DNA of 64,000 nucleotides from Eutreptiella sp. 'Long Island Sound 2002'. Its lineage: Eukaryota; Euglenozoa; Euglenophyceae; Eutreptiales; Eutreptiaceae. The position numbers were made by a program, and so were the translations under genes. Location: positions 187,562,298 to 187,626,297 of the forward strand of contig OZ038380.1 in the NCBI GenBank assembly GCA_964036045.1, written 5' to 3'. Under the pieces are notes generated by a model that searched no databases, was not told where the DNA came from, and saw only the letters and a list, made by a program, of their open reading frames with translations. Shown here in pieces: positions 1 through 12,798 of the stretch (within the stretch, counting starts at the first letter, position 1; each line of letters begins with the position of its first letter).

Positions 1-1466
1 CCCCTCCTAAACTGTACTCTGACAGCACATTTGACACCGCGATTCGCATAATCCATATTTCCAAACACATCATCCATACCTCAGACTGTGTACAACATAC
101 CGCATATCCCGTACCTCGTATCCCGTACCTCACTCAAACATCATATCCCATACTCTATGAGTGAAATTTACCCCTCCCAAACTGTACTCTGACACTACAT
201 TTCACACCGCGATTCGCATAATCCATATTTCCAAACACATCACCCATACCTCACACTGTGTACAACATACCGCATATCCCGTACCTCGTATCCCGTACCT
301 CATGAGTCATGTCTCAAACCTCATATCCCGTACTGTATAAGCGAGAGAACTGTCACCACTGCTGCATGTTGGCTAAAATCGCCGAAAGTCAACAGGCGGG
401 ATGATTCGTGTGGATACCCGGGAAATCGATTGTCCAGTACATACAGGTTTTCAAAACACGTGATTCCGTGATTTCAGATCGATTTCTCGTGCCAGAAATC
501 GAAATCGCAAATCCGCCAGATGCCATTTGACGGGCACGCGCGCGCGCCAGCAGCAGCGTGCACAATTGGGAGGATTTTTTGGGTATGACGAACGACGACG
601 ACGACGACAACGAACGTCCATAGCACAATTAAATATAATAAGATAACGCTTGAAGCGCGGGCCATATCACCATAGCACCATAGCACCATATCTCACACCG
701 CACCGCATTTCACATACCCAATACAACACACCTCATGTCCCGTACCTCATATCCCGTGCCACCTGACTCATGTCTCAAACATCATATCCCGTACTCTATG
801 AGTGAAACTTACCCCTCCTAAACTGTACTCTGACAGCACATTTGACACCGCGATTCGCATAATCCATATTTCCAAACACATCATCCATACCTCACACTGT
901 GTACAACATACCGCATATCCCGTACCTCGTATCCCGTACCTCACTCAAACATCATATCCCATACCCTATGAGTGAAATTTACCCCTCCCAAACTGTACTC
1001 TGACACCACATTTCACACCGCGATTCGCATAATCCATATTTCCAAACACATCACCCATACCTCACACTGTGTACAACATACCGCATATCCCGTACCTCGT
1101 ATCCCGTACCTCATGAGTCATGTCTCAAACCTCATACCCCGTACTGTATAAGCGAGAGAACTGTCACCACTGCTGCCTGTTGGCTAAAATCGCCGAAAGT
1201 CAACAGGCGGGATGATTCGTGTGGATACCCGGGAAATCGATTGTCCAGTACATACAGGTTTTCAAAACACGTGAATCCGTGATTTCAGATCGATTTCTCG
1301 TGCCAGAAATCGAAATCGCAAATCCGCCAGATGCCATTTGACGGGCACGCGCGCGCGCCAGCAGCAGCGTGCACAATTGGGAGGATTTTTTGGGTATGAC
1401 GAACGACGACGACGACGACGACGACGAACGACGTCCATAGCACAATTAAATATAACTAGTGCGAAT

Positions 1467-1487
1467 GCCCGCGCTTGAAGCGCGGGC
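1467..1487. other. Recurrent perfect hairpin of the satellite
   Basis: Arms GCCCGCGCTT and AAGCGCGGGC are separated by one base. Further copies start near 2,020, 2,892, 3,712, 4,348, 5,057, 5,944, 6,777, 7,640 and 9,414, each just after ACAATTAAATATAA and a GAC-rich triplet run. The copy near 650 has lost its left arm. Conservation of both arms while flanking triplets vary is the notable point. Confidence 0.85.
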
Positions 1488-4400
1488 CATATCACCATAT
1501 CACCATAGCACCATATCTCACACTGCACCGCATTTCACATACCCAATACGACACACCTCATGTCGCGTACCTCATATCCCGTGCCATCTGACTCATGTCT
1601 CAAACATCATATCCCGTACTCTATGAGTGAAATTTACCCCTCCTAAACTGTACTCTGACACCACATTTGACACCGCCATTCGCATAATCCATATTTCCAA
1701 ACACATCACCCATGCCTCACACTGCTGCCTGTTTCCTAAAATCGCCAAAAGTCAACAGGCGGGATTATTCGTGCAGATACCCGGATAATCGATTGTACAG
1801 TACATACAGATTTTTAAAACACATGATTCCATGATTTCAGATCGATTTCTCGTGCCAGAAATCGAAATCGCAAATCCGCCAGATGCCATTTGACGGGCAC
1901 GCGCGCGCCAGCAGCAGCGTGCACGATTGGGAGGGCTTTTTGGGTATGACGAACGACGACGACGACGACGACGAACGACGAACCATAGCACAATTAAATA
2001 TAATAAGACTAGTGCGAATGCCCGCGCTTGAAGCGCGGGCCATATCACCATATCACCATAGCACCATATCTCACACCGCACCGCATTTCGCAAACCCAAT
2101 ACAACACACCTCATGACCCGTACCTCATATCCCGTGCCACATGACTCATGTCTCAAACATCATATCCCGTACTCTATGAGTGAAATTTACCCCTCCTAAA
2201 TTGTACTTTGACACCACATTTGACACCGCAATTCGCATAATCCATATTTCCAAACACATCACCCATACCTCACACTGTGTACAACATACCGCATATCCGG
2301 GTACCTCGTATCCCGTACCTCATGACTCATGTCTCAAGCCTCATATCCCGTACTCTATCAAACATCATATCCCGTACTCTATGAGTGAAATATACCCCTC
2401 CTAAACTGTACTCTGACACCACATTTGACACCGCGATTCGCATATTCCATATTTCCAAACACATCACCCATGCCTCACACTGTGTACGACATACCGCATA
2501 TCTCGTACCTCGTATCCCGTACCTCATGACTCATGTCTCAAACCTCATATCCCGTACTCTATGAGCGAGAGAACTGTCGCCACTGCTGCCTGTTGGCTAA
2601 AATCGCCAAAAGTGAACAGGCGGGATTATTCGTGCAGATACCCGGATAATCGATGGTACAGTACATACAGATTTTTGAAACACGTGATTCCATGATTTCA
2701 GATCGATTTCTCGTGCCAGAAATCGAAATCGCAAATCCGCCAGATGCCATTTGACGGGCACGGGCGCGCGCCAGCAGCAGCGTGCACAATTGGGAGGATT
2801 TTTTGGGTATGACGAACGACGACGACGACGACGACGACGACGAACGAACGAACGAACCATAGTACAATTAAATATAATAACTAGTGCGAATGCCCGCGCT
2901 TGAAGCGCGGGCCATATCACCGTATCACTATAGCACCATATCTCACACTGCAGCGCATTTCACATACCCAATACAACACAACTCATGTCCCGTACCTCAT
3001 ATCCCGTGCCACATGACTCATGTCTCCAACATCATATCCCGTACTCTATGAGTTAAACTTACCCCTCCTAAACTGTACTCTGACACCACATTTGGCACCG
3101 CAATTCGCATAATCCATATTTCCAAACACATCACCCATACCTCACACTGTGTACAACATACCGCATATCCCGTACCTCGTATCCCGTACCTCACTCAAAC
3201 ATCATATCCCGTACTCTATGAGTGAAATATACCCCTCCTAAACTGTACTCTGACACCACATTTGACACCGCGATTCGCATAATCCATATTTCCAAACACA
3301 TCACCCATACCTCACACTGTGTACAACATACCGCATATCCCGTACCTCGTATCCCGTACCTCATGACTCATGTCTCAAACCTCATATCCCGTACTATATA
3401 AGCAACAGAACTGTCGCCACTGCTGCCTGTTGCCTAAAATCGCCAAAAGTCAACAGGCGGGATGATTCGTGCAGATACCCGGATAATCGATTGTACAGTA
3501 CATACAGATTTTTAAAACACGTGATTCCATGATTTCAGATCGATTTTTCGTGCCAGAAATGGAAATCGCAAATCCGCCAGATGCCATTTGACGGGCACGC
3601 GCGCGCGCCAGCAGCAGCGTGCACAATTGGGAGGAATTTTTGGGTATGACGAACGACGACGACGACGACGAACGAACCATAGCACAATTAAATATATTAA
3701 CTACTGCGAATGCCCGCGCTTGAAGCGCGGGCCATATCACCATATCACCATAGCACCATATCTCACACCGCACCGCATTTCACATACCCAATACAACACA
3801 CCTCATGTCGCGTACCTCATATCCCGTGCCACCTGACTCATGTCTCAAACATCATATCCCGTACTCTATGAGTGAAACTTACCCCTCCTAAACTGTACTC
3901 TGATAGCACATTTGACACCGCGATTCGCATAATCCATATTTCCAAACACATCACCCATACCTCACACTGTGTACAACATACCGCATATACCGTACCTCGT
4001 ATCCCGTACCTCATGACTCATGTCTCAAACCTCATATCCCGTACTCTATAAGCGAGAGAACTCGCCAAAATCGCCAAAAGTGAAAAGGCGGGATTATTCG
4101 TGCAGATACCCGGAAAATCAATTGTACAGTACATACAGATTTTTAAAACACGTAATTCCATGATTTCATTCCTCGTGCCAGAAATCGAAATCGCAAATCC
4201 GCCAGATGCCATTTGACGGGCCCGCGCGCGCGCCAGCAGCAGCGTGCACAATTGGGAGGAATTTTTTGGGTATGACGAACGACGACGACGACGACGACGA
4301 CGACGAACGAACGAACCATAGCACAATTAAATATAACTAGTGCGAATGCCCGCGCTTGAAGCGCGGGCGATATCACCATATCACCATAGCACCATATCTC

Positions 4401-7400
4401 ACACCGCACCGCATTTCACATGCCCAATACAACACACCTCATGTTCCGTACCTCATATCCCGTGCCACCTGACTCGTGTCTCAAACATCATATCCCGTAC
4501 TCTATGAGTGAAACTTAACCCTCCTAAACTGTACTCTGACAGCACATTTGACACCGCAATTCGTATAATCCATATTTCCAAACACATCACCCATACGTCA
4601 CACTGTGTACAACATACCGCATATCCCGTACCTCATATCCCGTACCTCATGACTCTTGTCTCAAACCTCATATCCCGTACTCTATAAGCGAAAGAACTGT
4701 CGCCACTGCTGCCGGTTGGCTAAAATCGCCAAAAGTGAAAAGGCGGGATTATACGTGCAGATACCCGGGTAATCGATTGTACAGTACATACAGATTTTTA
4801 AAACACATGATTCCATGATTTCAGATCGATTTCTCGTGTTAGAAATCGAAATCGCAAATCCGCCAGATCGATTTCTCGTGCCAGAAATCGAAATCGCAAA
4901 TCCGCCAGATGCCATTTGACGGGCACGCGTGCGCACCAGCAGCAGCGTGCACAATTGGGCGGATTTTTTGGGTATGACGAACGACGACGAACGACGACGA
5001 CGAACGACGACAAACGACGAACCATAGCACAATTAAATATAATAACTAGTGCAAATGCCCGCGCTTGAAGCGCGGGCCATATTACCATATCACCATAGCA
5101 CCATATCTCACACCGCACCGCATTTCACATGCCCAATACAACACACCTCATGTTCCGTACCTCATATCCCGTGCCACCTGACTCGTGTCTCAAACATCAT
5201 ATCCCGTACTCTATGAGTGAAACTTAACCCTCCTAAACTGTACTCTGACAGCACATTTGACACCGCAATTCGTATAATCCATATTTCCAAACACATCACC
5301 CATACGTCACACTGTGTACAACATACCGCATAAAAACTTATCCCGTACCTCGTATCCCGTACCTGACTCAAACATCATATCCCGTACTCTATGAGTGAAA
5401 TTTACCCCTCCTAAACTGTACTCTGACACCACATTTGACACCGCGATTCGCATAATCTATATTTCCAAACACATCACCCATACCTCACACTGTGTACAAC
5501 ATACCGCATATCCCGTACCTCGTATCCCGTACCTCATGACTCTTGTCTCAAACCTCATATCCCGTACTCTATAAGCGAAAGAACTGTCGCCACTGCTGCC
5601 GGTTGGCTAAAATCGCCAAAAGTGAAAAGGCGGGATTATACGTGCAAATACCCGGGTAATCGATTGTACAGTACATACAGATTTTTAAAACACATGATTC
5701 CATGATTTCAGATCGATTTCTCGTGCCAGAAATCGAAATCGCAAATCCGCCAGAACGATTTCTCGTGCCAGAAATCGAAATCGCAAATCCGCCAGATGCC
5801 ATTTGACGGGCACGCGCGCGCGCCAGCAGCAGCGTGCACAATGGGGCGGATTTTTTGGGTATGACGAACGACGACGAACGACGACGACGAACGACGACAA
5901 ACGACGAACCATAGCACAATTAAATATAATAACTAGTGCGAATGCCCGCGCTTGAAGCGCGGGCCATATCACCGTATCACCATATCACCATATCTCACAC
6001 CGCACCGCATTTCGCATACCCAATACAACACACCTCATGTGCCGTACCTCATATCCCGTGCCACCTGACTCATGTCTCAAACATCATATCGCGTACTCTA
6101 TGAGGGAAATTTACCCCTCCTAAACTGTACTCTGACAGCACATTTGACACCGCGATTCGCATAATCCATATTTCCAAACACATCACCCATACCTCACACT
6201 GTGTACAACATACCACATATCCCGTACCTCGTATCCCGTACCTCACTCAAACATCATATCCCGTACTCTATGAGTGAAATTTACCCCTCCTAAACCGTAC
6301 TCTGACACCACATTTGACACCGCGATTTGCATAATCCATATTTCCAAACACATCACCCATACCTCACACTGTGTACAACATACCGCATATCCCGTACCTC
6401 GTATCCCGTACCTCATGACTCATGTCTCAAACCTCATATCCCGTACTCTATAAGCGAAAGAACTGTCGCCACTGCTGCCTGTTGGCTAAAATCGCCAAAA
6501 GTCAACAGGCGGGATGATTCTTGCGGATACCCGGATAATCGATTGTACAGCACATACAGACTTTCAAAACACGTGATTCCATGATTTCAGATCGATTTCT
6601 CGTGCCAGAAATCGAAATCGCAAATCCGCCAGATGCCATTTGACGGGCACGCGCGCGCGCCAGCAGCAGCGAGCACAATTGGGAGGATTTTTTGGGGAAG
6701 ACGAACGACGACGACGACGACGACGACGAACGACGACGAACCATAGCACAATTAAATATAATAACTAGTGCGAATGCCCGCGCTTGAAGCGCGGGCCATA
6801 TCACCATATCACCATAGCACCATATCTCACACCGCACCGCATTTCACATACCCAATACAACACACCTCATGTCCCGTACCTCATATCCCGTGCCATCTGA
6901 CTCATGTCTCAAACATCATATCCCGTACTCTATGAGTGAAACTTACCCCTCCTAAACTGTACTCTGACAGCACATTTGACACCGCGATTCGCATAATCCA
7001 TATTTCCAAACACATCACCCATACCTCACACTGTGTACAACATACCGCATATCCCGTACCTCGTATCCCGTACCTCATGACTCATGTCTCAAACCTCATA
7101 TCCCGTACCCTATCAAACATCATATCCCGTACTCTATGAGTGAAATTTACCCCTCCTAAACTGTACTCTGACACCACATTTCACACCGCGATTTGCATAT
7201 TCCATATTTCCAAACACATCACCCATGCCTCACACTGTGTACAACATACAGCATATCCCGTACCTCGTATCCCGTACCTCATGACTCATGTCTCAAACCC
7301 CATATCCCGTACTCTATAAGCGAGAGCGACACTGCTGCCTGTTGGCTAAAATCGCCAAAAGTCAACAGGCGGGATGATTCGTGCGGATACCCGGATAATC

Positions 7401-7605
7401 GATTGTACAGTACATACAGATTTTTAAAACACGTGATTCCATGATTTCAGATCGATTTCTCGTGCCAGAAATCGAAATCGCAAATCCGCCAGATGCCATT
7501 TGACGGGCACGCGCGCGCGCCAGCAGCAGCGTGCACAATTGGGAGGATTTTTTGGGTATGACGAACGACGACGACGACGACGACGACGACGAACGAACGA
7601 ACGTC

Positions 7606-10600
7606 CATAGCACAATTAAATATAATAACTAGTGCGAATGCCCGCGCTTGAAGCGCGGGCCATATCACCATATCACCATAGCACCATATCTCACACCGCA
7701 CCGCATTTCGCAAACCAAATACACAACACCTCATGTCCTGTACCTCATATCCCGTGCCACATGACTCATGTCTCAAACATCATATCCCGTACTCTATGAG
7801 TGAAACTTACCCCTCCTAAACTGTACTCTGACTCCACATTTGACACCGCAATTCGCATAATCCATATTTCCAAACACATCACCCATACCTCACACTATGT
7901 AGAAGATACCGCATATCCCGTACCTGGTATCCCGTACCTCATGACTCATGCCGCAAACCTCATATCGCGTACTCTATCAAACATCATATCCCGTATTCTA
8001 TGAGTGAAATTTACCCCCCCTAAACTGTACTCTGACACCACATTTGACACCGCGATTCCCATAATCCATGTTTCGAAACACATCACTCATACCTCACACT
8101 GTGTACAACATACCGCATATCCGGTACCGGGTATCCCGTACCTCATGACTCATGTCTCAAACCTCATATCCCGTACTCTATAAGCGAGAGAACTGTACTC
8201 TATGAGTGACATTTACTCCTCCTAATGACTCATGTCTCAAACATCATATCCCGTACTCCATGAGTGAAATATACCCCTCCTAAACCGTACTTTGACACCA
8301 CATTTGACACCGCGATTCCCATAATCCATGTTTCGAAACACATCACTCATACCTCACACTGTGTACAACATACCGCATATCCGGTACCGGGTATCCCGTA
8401 CCTCATGACTCATGTCTCAAACCTCATATCCCGTACTCTATAAGCGAGAGAACTGTACTCTATGAGTGACATTTACTCCTCCTAATGACTCATGTCTCAA
8501 ACATCATATCCCGTACTCCATGAGTGAAATATACCCCTCCTAAACTGTACTCTGACACCACATTTGACACCGCGATTCCCATAATCCATATTTCCAAACA
8601 CATCACCCATACCTCACACTGTGTACAACATACCGCATATCCCGTACCGGGTATCCCGTACCTCATGACTCATGTCTCAAACCTCATATCCCGTACTCTA
8701 TAAGCGAGAGAACTGTCGCCACTGCTGCATGTTGGCTAAAATCGCCAAAAGTGAACAGGCGGGATTATTCGATCGATTGTACAGTACGTACAGATTTTTA
8801 AAACACGTGATTCCATGATTTCAGATCGATTTGTCGTGCCAGAAATCGAAATCGCAAATCCGCCAGATGCCATTTGACGGGCACGCGCGCGCGCGCCAGC
8901 AGCAGCGTGCACAATTGGGAGGATTTTTTGGGTATGACGAACGACGACGACGACAAACGACGACGACGACACATTTGACACCGCGATTCCCATAATCCAT
9001 ATTTCCAAACACATCACCCATACCTCACACTGTGTACAACATCCCGCATATCCCGTACCGGGTATCCCGTACCTCATGACTCATGTCTCAAACCTCATAT
9101 CCCGTACTCTATAAGCGAGAGAACTGTCGCCACTGCTGCATGTTGGCTAAAATCGCCAAAAGTGAACAGGCGGGATTATTCGATCGATTGTACAGTACGT
9201 ACAGATTTTTAAAACACGTGATTCCATGATTTCAGATCGATTTGTCGTGCCAGAAATCGAAATCGCAAATCCGCCAGATGCCATTTGACGGGCACGCGCG
9301 CGCGCCAGCAGCAGCGTGCACAATTGGGCGGATTTTTTGGGGAAGACGAACGACGACGACGACGACGACGACGACGAACCATAGCACAATTAAATATAAT
9401 AACTAGTGCGAATGCCCGCGCTTGAAGCGCGGGCCATATCACCATATCACCATAGCACCATATCTCACACCGCACCGCATTTCGCAAACCAAATACACAA
9501 CACCTCATGTCCTGTACCTCATATCCCGTGCCACATGACTCATGTCTCAAACATCATATCCCGTACTCTATGAGTGAAACTTACCCCTCCTAAACTGTAC
9601 TCTGACTCCACATTTGACACCGCAATTCGCATAATCCATATTTCCAAACACATCACCCATACCTCACACTATGTAGAAGATACCGCATATCCCGTACCTG
9701 GTATCCCGTACCTCATGACTCATGCCGCAAACCTCATATCGCGTACTCTATCAAACATCATATCCCGTATTCTATGAGTGAAATTTACCCCCCCTAAACT
9801 GTACTCTGACACCACATTTGACACCGCGATTCCCATAATCCATGTTTCGAAACACATCACTCATACCTCACACTGTGTACAACATACCGCATATCCGGTA
9901 CCGGGTATCCCGTACCTCATGACTCATGTCTCAAACCTCATATCCCGTACTCTATAAGCGAGAGAACTGTACTCTATGAGTGACATTTACTCCTCCTAAT
10001 GACTCATGTCTCAAACATCATATCCCGTACTCCATGAGTGAAATATACCCCTCCTAAACCGTACTTTGACACCACATTTGACACCGCGATTCCCATAATC
10101 CATGTTTCGAAACACATCACTCATACCTCACACTGTGTACAACATACCGCATATCCGGTACCGGGTATCCCGTACCTCATGACTCATGTCTCAAACCTCA
10201 TATCCCGTACTCTATAAGCGAGAGAACTGTACTCTATGAGTGACATTTACTCCTCCTAATGACTCATGTCTCAAACATCATATCCCGTACTCCATGAGTG
10301 AAATATACCCCTCCTAAACTGTACTCTGACACCACATTTGACACCGCGATTCCCATAATCCATATTTCCAAACACATCACCCATACCTCACACTGTGTAC
10401 AACATACCGCATATCCCGTACCGGGTATCCCGTACCTCATGACTCATGTCTCAAACCTCATATCCCGTACTCTATAAGCGAGAGAACTGTCGCCACTGCT
10501 GCATGTTGGCTAAAATCGCCAAAAGTGAACAGGCGGGATTATTCGATCGATTGTACAGTACGTACAGATTTTTAAAACACGTGATTCCATGATTTCAGAT

Positions 10601-11153
10601 CGATTTGTCGTGCCAGAAATCGAAATCGCAAATCCGCCAGATGCCATTTGACGGGCACGCGCGCGCGCGCCAGCAGCAGCGTGCACAATTGGGAGGATTT
10701 TTTGGGTATGACGAACGACGACGACGACAAACGACGACGACGACACATTTGACACCGCGATTCCCATAATCCATATTTCCAAACACATCACCCATACCTC
10801 ACACTGTGTACAACATACCGCATATCCCGTACCGGGTATCCCGTACCTCATGACTCATGTCTCAAACCTCATATCCCGTACTCTATAAGCGAGAGAACTG
10901 TCGCCACTGCTGCATGTTGGCTAAAATCGCCAAAAGTGAACAGGCGGGATTATTCGATCGATTGTACAGTACGTACAGATTTTTAAAACACGTGATTCCA
11001 TGATTTCAGATCGATTTGTCGTGCCAGAAATCGAAATCGCAAATCCGCCAGATGCCATTTGACGGGCACGCGCGCGCGCCAGCAGCAGCGTGCACAATTG
11101 GGCGGATTTTTTGGGGAAGACGAACGACGACGACGACGACGACGACGACGAAC
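7606..11153. repeat. 1,774-bp tandem duplication in satellite
   Basis: Positions 7,606-9,379 recur at an offset of exactly 1,774 bp in 9,380-11,153. The copies look nearly identical; one visible difference is AACATCCCGC near 9,033 against AACATACCGC near 10,807. The duplicated unit itself contains smaller internal duplications, for example around 8,030-8,270 and 8,290-8,530. The other satellite units are clearly more divergent, so this is the youngest event in the array. Confidence 0.88.
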
Positions 11154-11174
11154 CATAGCACAATTAAATATAAT

Positions 11175-11198
11175 AAGAGAGAGAGAGATAAGAGAGAG

Positions 11199-11282
<84 letters not shown>
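11175..11282. repeat. (GA)n microsatellite closing the satellite
   Basis: About 108 bp of GA dinucleotides with a few interruptions (GATAAGAG, AAAG). It starts directly after the ACAATTAAATATAATAA motif of the last satellite unit and marks the boundary to unique sequence. Confidence 0.95.
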
Positions 11283-11286
<4 letters not shown>

Positions 11287-11794
11287 TAGCGCGGCTCATT
11301 GGGGGAACAATTCCAAAGAATTTTTGACATTGACTGAGCCCTTCTTAATGCATCTGCCATCCGTTTATTTGAGTGTTTCTCCCAGAGCTCTCACTTATCA
11401 CTTATCGAGCCCCACTCCTTCACCTGAGTGGCGACCATACCCGTGTGGCATTTCTTAGTGCACGCCACATACACCCACCAAAAACTGGTGTTTTTCTGGC
11501 ATTTCCAAAGGATCTAGTCCCCCCCCCCCCACTCGGGCCTCTCTTCTCTGTCGCTGCATCTCAACACCTTTCAAGAGCTGGGTTGAAAAAGTGCTTGGGA
11601 AGTAAGTGTCGAAACTGCTTCTTGTCGTGTCTTGTTAATGCAATGGGTTGGGGTAAAAAGGATGCTCAATCGAGTGAGTCGACGTGCAAAGTGGGAACGG
11701 CACTTTACGCTTTTGTTGTAGATGGGTCGTTGTTGAAATGCACGCACCGCTCCTGCACCCCAGATTTTGTGGCAACTTGGAGGCCCGTCTGAGG

Positions 11795-12798
11795 ATGAAG
11801 CCGGAAAAGAGAAAAACAGCCCTCTGCAGGTGAGCCGGTGCACGTGCTTGCACGCAAAAAGCTCGTAAATATGTGCTTGTGCCACTTGTCAACCCTTGCC
11901 CCTGTGTTGCACAGTCACTGGCAGACAACGGGACAATGTCCGTTCGGCATCCTGTGCTCTTTTGCGCACGGGCCTTCTGAACTCCGTGTCAAGATGCCCA
12001 TCTGCCCACCTGCTGCCTATGCACCACCACAGCATGGACAATATCGACCCTCGTACGGGCGTCCGCAACACATGCAACCTGCGATTCCGCCAATGCGGAC
12101 GATGCCTCCAAATCCCCACTACTCCCTGCATCCCGCACCGGCCATGCAAGGACCACCAAAGGTATGGCATGGAGCGAACCTTGATACGAGCCGTTTGGCG
12201 TTGTTGGTGACTTTTTGGTGACTGCTGTTGATGCTTTTTTGCAGACCCCAGCGCTGAAAGCTGACTCCTTCAAGACAGCCATATGCCAACACTGGCAGAG
12301 GAGTGCGGGACTGTGTCCATTTGCGGCCAATTGTGCGTTTGCTCATGGTGAAGCAGAGCTAAATCCTCGAAAGCGCGCCTTGGAACCTGCACCTGGTTAT
12401 GGGGGTTATGGGGGTTATGCAAGCCCGCGTGGGCCCGCGCCGGATCTGGTGTGTTGCATTGTGACATTTGGTTGCGTACTCAGCAAACAATGCAGCATCG
12501 TAGGATTGTGAACGCAATTGAACCGCCCAGTCCGATGTTGTTCACATCTGCGCTCATTTTGGATCAGAAACGGAAAAGGACCGAGCTCTACAAGACGTCA
12601 TTATGCGCCCACTTCAGAGAGAGTGGCCTCTGCCCTTTCGCCGAGAACTGCAGTTTCGCCCACGGCGAGATGGAGCTGCGTTCAGCGACGCAAGGTGATT
12701 TTACCGAAGCCGATTGTACGGAAGCCGATTTTACGGAAGCCGATTTTACGGAAGCCGATTATACGGAAGCAGTCGAGGGTGTCCCTCCAGCCTGGTAG
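11795..12798 (+). CDS. CCCH zinc finger protein (TTP/zfs1-like)
   Basis: The product has three CCCH fingers of the tandem zinc finger RNA-binding family, which binds AU-rich mRNA 3' ends in known members. Four exons are proposed: 11,795-11,829, 11,915-12,161, 12,245-12,448 and 12,568-12,798, with introns of 85, 83 and 119 bp (donors GTGAGC, GTATGG, GTGTGT; acceptors CACAG, TGCAG, ATCAG). Finger 1 is split across the first intron ([19 protein letters not shown], then FAHG). Finger 2 reads [17 protein letters not shown], then C-x5-C and FAHG. Finger 3 reads [17 protein letters not shown], then FAHGEMELR. All three keep C-x8-C-x5-C-x3-H spacing. The start ATG at 11,795 gives [11 protein letters not shown], but an upstream exon is possible. 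Linkers are Pro/Gly/Tyr rich. The last exon may stop at the TAG ending at 12,798 or splice at a GT after CAAG near 12,694. Confidence 0.85.
12703..12770 (+). repeat. 15-bp minisatellite in last CCCH exon
   Basis: About 4.5 copies of ACGGAAGCCGATTTT with single-base variants. In the frame of finger 3 each copy adds five residues ([10 protein letters not shown] or TEADY), giving an acidic tail before the stop at 12,798. If the exon is spliced earlier the repeat is untranslated. Confidence 0.85.

Larger units (their letters stand above)
1..11174. repeat. Composite satellite array
   Basis: The whole interval is built from variants of one set of blocks. A block of about 170 bp starts with CCCCTCCTAAACTGTACTC and runs through 'ACACTGTGTACAACATACCGC' type sequence with many CCCGTACCTC motifs. 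A second block carries ATCGATTGTACAGTACATAC, TCGATTTCTCGTGCCAGAA and TGCCATTTGACGGGCACGCG, followed by a GAC/GAAC triplet run, then ACAATTAAATATAA and a hairpin. The first block may occur once or twice per unit, so hairpin-to-hairpin spacing varies from about 550 to 890 bp. The array continues beyond the left edge of the window. Short open frames recur in each unit but change with triplet number, so I read them as non-coding. Confidence 0.93.

Noticed and set aside
389-11163. Many 60-140-codon frames with ARARQMASGGFAISIS-like peptides
   Set aside because: They come from satellite units, change frame with triplet number and have no start or splice consistency.
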